This document shows, one piece after another, positions 1 through 5,434 of a stretch of 5,434 nucleotides of DNA. A program made the position numbers and the translations under genes. Origin of the DNA: Comamonas sp. (GTDB taxonomy: Bacteria > Pseudomonadota > Gammaproteobacteria > Burkholderiales > Burkholderiaceae_C). The notes below the pieces were generated by a model that was not told the origin of the DNA, ran no database searches, and worked only from the letters and a program-made list of their open reading frames with translations. Numbering within the stretch: position 1 is the stretch's first letter; every line of letters begins with the position of its first letter. The DNA lies in NCBI GenBank assembly GCA_018384835.1, contig JAHAYB010000109.1:1-5434 (forward strand). Reading direction: 5' to 3'.

Positions 1-105
1 GTGTTTGATTTCGTTCCAGGACAGGGGCATGGCGGATAAAAAGTGGCAGGTGGGCGGTAAATCGCCTACTCTACTCGGGTTGTTGCCGCTCCTCTTATCA
101 ACGCC

Positions 106-1121
106 ATGCCCCAAAACGCTGATGCTTCCTACAAGCTGCTGTTCTCCGCCCCCGAAGTGGTGCGGGATTTGGTGCTGGGCTTTATCCCCGACGCGTGGCT
201 GCATAGCCTGGACTACTGCACCCTGGAGAAAATGCCCGGCAGCTACGTCACCGACGATTTTCGCCACCGCGCCGATGATGTCGTTTGGCGGGTGCGAGCG
301 GGCGGGGAGTGGGTCTATCTGTATCTGCTGATTGAATTCCAAAGCAAAACCGACCCGTGGATGGCGGTACGCATCATGACCTATGTAGGCTTGCTCTACC
401 AAGACTTGATACGTGCCAAGCAGGTGCTGGCGGGTAAGAAACTGCCGCCGGTGCTGCCCATCGTGCTCTACAACGGTGAAGCCAAGTGGAAGGCTGCGAC
501 CAATATTGCTGACCTTATTCCCAAAGCGCCAGGGCTGGTTGCGCAGTACTTGCCACAGTTGCAGTATTTGCTCATTGAGCACAACCGCTATAGCCCTGAG
601 CAACTGCGAGAAATCTCCAACCTGGTAGCAGCCATCATGGCCTTTGAGCAGCCTGAGAGTGAGCAAGCCATACTCACCCTGATTGACCAGCTCAGTGAGT
701 GGCTCCAAGACCAGCCCGAGCTACAACGTACTTTCGCCATTTGGATAAGAGCGCTGGTGCTGAGGCAGGGCCGCTACCAGATGACGCTACCGAAGCTACA
801 AGACTTAAAGGAGTTAAAAATGACCCTAGCCCAACGTTTTGAACAGTGGGAGCGCAACTATGAAGAGCGTGGAGTACAAAAAGGCTTGAAAGAAGGCTTA
901 AACGAAGGCTTGAAAAAAGGCTTGAAGGAAGGTCTTAAAAAGGGTCTCCTGCGCGGCCGTGATGAAGGCCAAGCCCAACTGCTACAGCGCTTGCTTGTCC
1001 ACCGCTTTGGCCCTTTGCCAGCCAGCATCGTTGCGCAAATTACCCAAGCAAACAGTGAACAACTGCAAGCCTGGAGTCTTTTAATGCTCGATGCCCGTAG
1101 CTTGGCTGAGGTGTTTGCTGA

Positions 1122-1125
<4 letters not shown>
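106..1125 (+). CDS. Rpn/YhgA-like PD-(D/E)XK nuclease family protein with C-terminal DUF4351-like region
   Basis: A 339-residue protein resembling the Rpn (recombination-promoting nuclease, formerly 'putative transposase' YhgA-like) family. Family features seen: an N-terminal segment of the form SYKLLFSAPEVVRDLVLGF (residues 8-26), then RADDVVWRVR with D58 as the likely catalytic aspartate, and LLIEFQSKTDPWMA (74-87) giving the E77-x-Q79 half of the PD-(D/E)XK-type site. VLPIVLYNGEAKW (116-128) is also typical. Residues 259-282 are six tandem four-residue [K/E]GL[K/N/L] units, predicted helical or coiled-coil. The tail (about 283-339, with LLVHRFGPLP) resembles DUF4351. E. coli Rpn proteins are known DNA endonucleases that promote RecA-independent recombination and have been linked to phage defence; activity here is inferred. 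The ATG at 106 is chosen because the family motif begins directly after it, although no clear Shine-Dalgarno precedes it. The stop overlaps the next start (ATGA). The gene looks intact, with no flanking inverted repeats. Confidence 0.88.
880..951 (+). repeat. Six 12-bp tandem repeats encoding [K/E]GLK units
   Basis: Six consecutive imperfect 12-bp units, consensus (A/G)AAGGCTTGAAA, lie in frame inside the nuclease gene and encode KGLK, EGLN, EGLK, KGLK, EGLK, KGLL (residues 259-282). The first four units are nearly identical in DNA. The last two have drifted at third positions (GGT CTT, GGT CTC) while keeping the Gly-Leu pair. Because the unit is a multiple of three, gain or loss of a copy would change protein length without a frameshift. 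Charged four-residue repeats of this kind are common between the nuclease core and the tail in this family, probably as a helical linker or oligomerisation segment (inference). Confidence 0.85.
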
Positions 1126-2662
<1,537 letters not shown>

Positions 2663-2701
2663 TTTTTGCCTTTGCGCTAACGACCCCATCAGCCATCTAT
2701 C

Positions 2702-2739
2702 AACCGCCTATCGTCATGATTATGAGAGGCGGTTTTTTT
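2702..2739 (+). terminator. Intrinsic terminator after trxB
   Basis: AACCGCCT (2702-2709) pairs with AGGCGGTT (2727-2734), with an inner TCAT/ATGA helix (2714-2717 with 2722-2725) around a four-base loop. The run of seven T residues at 2733-2739 overlaps the last stem bases. It lies 40 bases past the trxB stop and before the lipoprotein gene, so it separates the two transcripts. Confidence 0.9.
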
Positions 2740-2769
2740 GTTACATTGGCTTTCGCATTTTTTATTCAT

Positions 2770-2774
2770 AGGAG
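2770..2774 (+). promoter_or_regulatory. Ribosome binding site deciding a GTG start
   Basis: AGGAG lies six bases before the GTG at 2781 and nine before the TTG at 2784. There is no ATG nearby in this frame, so a non-ATG start is required. GTG is preferred over TTG on codon frequency, but both fit the spacing. Confidence 0.75.
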
Positions 2775-2780
2775 CAGACA

Positions 2781-4211
2781 GTGTTGATAAAGCAACTGGT
2801 TAACGCCCGCCGCCGCACAAGCAGGCTTGCAGCGGCAGGGGCATTGGCGGCCATGGCCGCCGTGGGTTGTGGTGGAGGCGGCGGTGGTGATAGCGCCCCA
2901 CCCACCTCGCCACCAGGCGGCCAAACCCCTGGCACGGGCGGCGGCAATGTAGAGTGGCAAGCGCCCTTGGCCGACCACTTTATTGCCGGTTTGGTGGATG
3001 GGGTCAATCTTTCAGGGCTGTACCACCCAGCCAATGAAGACAATGCCTCCAACCCCCGCATTACTCACTGGCAATACAGCTATAACCAAGATACCCCTTC
3101 CAGCGCTAGCTACCTGGCTGCCATTGGCCAAGGCGTAGCGGTAAACTCCTCTTTAACAGTACAGTGGGATTTGGCATTTAACCAACGTATTGAATCGAAT
3201 CGCATTGGTAAAAACAACCCCTATTACTGCGGTGGCGGTATTGCGATTCAACTGGTATCAGTGGATTTGAACAATCCACAATCGCCGTTTTACAGTACCG
3301 ACAGCCAATTAGGCGGCAATTGCACCATTTGGTTTGATAAGGTGACTGAAAATAATATCACCGGCACTTTTACCGCTGTACTAGCTCCACGCGATAGCAG
3401 CCAAAAGGCAAAAACCGTTAGCCAAGGCGCTTTTAGCCTACGCAATAGTGCATTTACGGGTGATAGCCAGGCCGGGGTGGTGGAAATCAATTCTAACTTC
3501 TCGACCAATGGTGGGCAATTGTTGGCTGGTGGTAGCTTGCCAATGATTAACCCAGGATTCATCAACTTCCCGATAGACCACGATAACTTACCTCCCAAAA
3601 CCATATCCCCCCAAATAGAGGTGTTGAATCTTCCAAACAATGCAATCTCTTATGCGGTGATGATGGAAAGTGCTACCGCAGGCGATAACAGTGGCTCTGC
3701 TACTGCCGGTTGCAGTGAAAATCCTTGCGTACACTGGAGCGCCTTTAACATTCCCCGCACTAAAACTGTGCTGGGTGAAGGCGAAAACCTCAGCACCATC
3801 CCCAATGTGCTAGTGGGCAAAAACTACCTAGGTACAGAAAGCTATACCGGTCCAGTGGCTCGGTATGTCCGCACACCACAGCCATTCCGTGTAGTGCCGT
3901 GGAATCAACTCCCTGTGGTTTCAGTAAACTACCTCAGTGAGTACACCATTACGGTCTATGCTTTAACGGCAAATGTGCCCACCAGCGCTAAAACCATGAG
4001 CCGCGCTGAGTTTGAGGCCGCCTTCCGTAGCTCTATTGCTGGCCGCACCGTTTGGAATGGCATTTATGAATTTACGGTCAATCAACCTTTGCTACAAGGA
4101 AGTGAATTCATTTGCGATGCAGCACCAAATGGGCATATTGGTTTCCTGCCATGTGAAGGTATAAATCAAGAGCCTGAGCAAGAAGCAGCACCCAACGAAA
4201 ACGAAGCGTAA
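2781..4211 (+). CDS. Secreted lipoprotein with unrecognised N-terminal region and diverged PEBP (YbhB/YbcL)-like C-terminal domain
   Basis: A 476-residue exported protein. Residues 1-29 form a basic (RRR at 10-12) then hydrophobic signal ending AAVGC. C30 is the likely lipidated cysteine (the lipobox is AVGC, with Ala rather than Leu at -3), followed by six glycines and a Pro/Gly-rich linker to about 55. Residues 57-250 are not recognised; they look beta-rich and contain C150 and C181. Residues about 262-432 match the PEBP/Raf-kinase-inhibitor-like pattern: ISPQIEVLNLP (275-285), ISYAVMME (289-296), CVHWSAFNIP (316-325), GKNYLG...YTGP (346-358), and YTITVYAL (388-395). The usual DPDxP ligand loop is replaced by a Ser/Ala/Gly stretch with C311 and C316, and about 28 residues separate the GP motif from YTITVYAL where the family normally has a short loop ending HRY. 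C445 and C458 could form a third disulfide. The tail is Glu/Asn-rich. It stands alone between terminators. Ligand and role are unknown; base composition is more AT-rich than its neighbours. Confidence 0.85.
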   Translation: MLIKQLVNARRRTSRLAAAGALAAMAAVGCGGGGGGDSAPPTSPPGGQTPGTGGGNVEWQAPLADHFIAGLVDGVNLSGLYHPANEDNASNPRITHWQYSYNQDTPSSASYLAAIGQGVAVNSSLTVQWDLAFNQRIESNRIGKNNPYYCGGGIAIQLVSVDLNNPQSPFYSTDSQLGGNCTIWFDKVTENNITGTFTAVLAPRDSSQKAKTVSQGAFSLRNSAFTGDSQAGVVEINSNFSTNGGQLLAGGSLPMINPGFINFPIDHDNLPPKTISPQIEVLNLPNNAISYAVMMESATAGDNSGSATAGCSENPCVHWSAFNIPRTKTVLGEGENLSTIPNVLVGKNYLGTESYTGPVARYVRTPQPFRVVPWNQLPVVSVNYLSEYTITVYALTANVPTSAKTMSRAEFEAAFRSSIAGRTVWNGIYEFTVNQPLLQGSEFICDAAPNGHIGFLPCEGINQEPEQEAAPNENEA

Positions 4212-4234
4212 TTAAGCCCTTCCACCCTCCCCCG

Positions 4235-4265
4235 TGGCGAACCTCCCCAGGTTCGCCATTTTTTT
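4235..4265 (+). terminator. Strong intrinsic terminator after the lipoprotein gene
   Basis: TGGCGAACCT (4235-4244) pairs perfectly with AGGTTCGCCA (4249-4258) in a ten-base-pair stem with a CCCC loop, followed by seven T residues (4259-4265). It begins 23 bases after the stop codon. Nothing else of note lies between it and the next gene apart from a short TGGGG/CCCCA hairpin at 4275-4291. Confidence 0.95.
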
Positions 4266-4320
4266 GGCATAAGCTGGGGCTATCCTCCCCATTCCCAGTA
4301 AAAATCAGGAAAAAAACACC

Positions 4321-5382
4321 ATGTCTGAATCCATCCCCCCCACCACAGCCAATCCTCTCACCGCCCCCACACGCCGCGCCTGCCTAGCCGCTGGCCTGGG
4401 GCTGCTGGGCAGCACCCTCACCGCCTGGCCGGGCGCTGCCGCCTTGGCCAGCGATGCCCCGCCCCTGGGCAAGCTGCGCCTGGCAGGTTGGAGCAAGCCG
4501 ATTACCGAAATCACCAACCTGCTGGCAGAGCCTAAAAAAGGCTTCTTCCAGGCCGAAGGGCTGGCGCTGCACTACCTGCCCGGCGCAGGCGGGGGCGATG
4601 CCACACGCAATCTGCTCAGTGGTCAGGCCGATGTGGCGTTTACCGACCCCGGCTCCTTCTTCATGGCGCTGGACAAGGGCGAAGACCTGATCGCCATCTA
4701 CGACATCTACCCGCAAAACGTGTTTAACGTCGTCGCCCTCAAAAGCGCGGGCATACGCGGCCCAGCAGATTTAAAGGGCAAGAAAATCGGGGTCTATAGC
4801 CTAGCCAGCGGCACGCGCCAGAACCTGTTGGTCATGCTGCACCAAGTGGGCTTAAAAGAATCAGACGTGCAAATCGTCGTTACCGGCCTGCTCAACTTCG
4901 CGCCCTTGATGCAAGGCCAGGTTGATGCCACCGCCGCCACCGATACCGGCCTGGCCGTCGGTCAGCGCAAGGGCTTGGGCGAGGTAGATGTGCTGCCCGT
5001 GAGCGACTACCTGAATATGTCCAGCGACCTATTCGTGGTGCGCCGCAGCCTGCTACAAGAGCAGCCCGCCCTGCTGCAAGCCTTTGTCCGCGCCTACCGC
5101 GCCAGCATGGTCTGGATGATGGCCAACCCCGAAGAAGCCGCTGACCTTGCCATGCAATACGCCATAGACGGCACGCAGCGCGAGGCCAACGCCCAAGTGA
5201 TTGCCCTGCGCAATGCCGCCTCCCAGCCCGTGGCCGCTGCTGCAGCCCTGGGCAGTTTTGACCTGGAAGCCCTGCAAAAAGGCGCAGATGCCTACCACGC
5301 CCTGGGCTTTATTCAGCGCCCGATTACCGTCAACACCGTGGTCGATACCCGCTGGCTAGCCCCATCCCAGCCTGCGCAATAA
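4321..5382 (+). CDS. ABC transporter substrate-binding protein, NMT1/SsuA/TauA-like, with likely Tat signal
   Basis: A 353-residue periplasmic binding protein of the NMT1/SsuA-type family, which delivers small organic solutes (sulfonates, taurine, nitrate, pyrimidine thiamine precursors, aromatic acids) to an ABC importer. Residues 1-43 carry TRRACLAAGLGLLG (17-30), a twin-arginine motif before the hydrophobic core, and ALA (41-43) as a probable cleavage site. This suggests Tat export, though the Phe/Leu usually found two residues after RR is Cys. The mature part shows the family order: KLRLAGWSK (51-59), KKGFFQAEGLALHYLPGAGGG (72-92), a NLLSGQADVAFTDPGSF stretch (97-113), LKGKKIGVYSLASGTR (151-166), and FAPLMQGQVDATAATDTG (193-210). 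AGGA at 4307-4310 precedes the ATG by ten bases, a somewhat long spacing. The next gene starts 29 bases downstream with its own ribosome binding site, consistent with an importer operon. The substrate is not determinable here; neither ssuA nor tauA should be assigned. Confidence 0.9.
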   Translation: MSESIPPTTANPLTAPTRRACLAAGLGLLGSTLTAWPGAAALASDAPPLGKLRLAGWSKPITEITNLLAEPKKGFFQAEGLALHYLPGAGGGDATRNLLSGQADVAFTDPGSFFMALDKGEDLIAIYDIYPQNVFNVVALKSAGIRGPADLKGKKIGVYSLASGTRQNLLVMLHQVGLKESDVQIVVTGLLNFAPLMQGQVDATAATDTGLAVGQRKGLGEVDVLPVSDYLNMSSDLFVVRRSLLQEQPALLQAFVRAYRASMVWMMANPEEAADLAMQYAIDGTQREANAQVIALRNAASQPVAAAAALGSFDLEALQKGADAYHALGFIQRPITVNTVVDTRWLAPSQPAQ

Positions 5383-5411
5383 ATCCAACATTCACCCCAA
5401 GGAGTGCCGCC

Positions 5412-5434
5412 GTGACGCACCACACCCCCACCAC
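5412..5434 (+). CDS. Start of a downstream gene, cut by the window end (probably an ABC importer subunit)
   Basis: AAGGAG (5399-5404) lies seven bases before a GTG codon at 5412, which opens the frame M-T-H-H-T-P-T to the window edge. The spacing and ribosome binding site are good, and only 29 bases separate it from the binding-protein stop, with no terminator between. By context it is probably the permease or ATPase of the same importer. Seven codons are too few to identify the product. Confidence 0.6.

Noticed and set aside
1..39. A short open frame in frame 1 ending in TAA at 37-39, possibly the tail of an upstream gene
   Set aside because: Only twelve codons are visible and they match nothing I recognise; it could equally be non-coding. 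Not reported as a gene.
5..331. Open frame starting at 5 on the + strand that overlaps the nuclease gene
   Set aside because: It is out of frame with the well-supported Rpn-family protein and its translation is rich in Cys, Pro and Trp, typical of a shadow frame.
2738..2766. Candidate promoter TTGTTA - 17 bases - TTTATT before the lipoprotein gene
   Set aside because: It would place the transcript start inside the ribosome binding site, and each hexamer matches only four of six bases.
4264..4280. Possible sigma-54 promoter (TGGCA ... GGGGC) ahead of the binding-protein gene
   Set aside because: The GG and GC elements are one base too far apart and the -12 box does not match; it also lies in the T tract of a terminator. 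A sigma-70 pair starting at TTGGCA (4264) finds no -10 at correct spacing.

Overview
The window reads as a stretch of a proteobacterial chromosome, most likely a betaproteobacterium of the Burkholderiales. This rests on moderately high GC in most genes, a secreted lipoprotein with a Cys-polyglycine linker, a HIT protein of the type common in that group, and a twin-arginine-led NMT1/SsuA-like binding protein. The taxonomic call is an inference from gene style; no marker gene is present. All genes supported here lie on the + strand.

Layout. (1) 106-1125 encodes an Rpn/YhgA-like PD-(D/E)XK nuclease family protein with a tandem [K/E]GLK repeat near its C-terminus. Its stop overlaps the start of (2), a small HIT-family nucleotide-binding protein (1122-1580), so the two form a translationally coupled pair. 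An imperfect short tandem duplication covers the end of the HIT gene, followed by a plausible intrinsic terminator (1620-1665). (3) 1706-2662 is a full-length thioredoxin reductase (trxB), closed by a good intrinsic terminator (2702-2739). (4) 2781-4211 is a secreted lipoprotein of 476 residues. Its C-terminal half looks like a strongly diverged phosphatidylethanolamine-binding protein (PEBP, YbhB/YbcL) fold with a large insertion; its N-terminal half is not recognised. A strong terminator follows (4235-4265). (5) 4321-5382 is the periplasmic substrate-binding protein of an NMT1/SsuA-type ABC importer, with a likely Tat signal. (6) The first codons of the next gene (GTG at 5412, with a good ribosome binding site) start just before the window ends; it is probably another part of the same importer.

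The window therefore holds four separate transcription units: nuclease-HIT, trxB, the lipoprotein, and the ABC importer operon. I see no functional link between them beyond proximity. There is no tRNA, rRNA, CRISPR array or insertion sequence that I can support. The part most worth following up is the two-domain PEBP-like lipoprotein; the variable repeat in the nuclease protein comes second.
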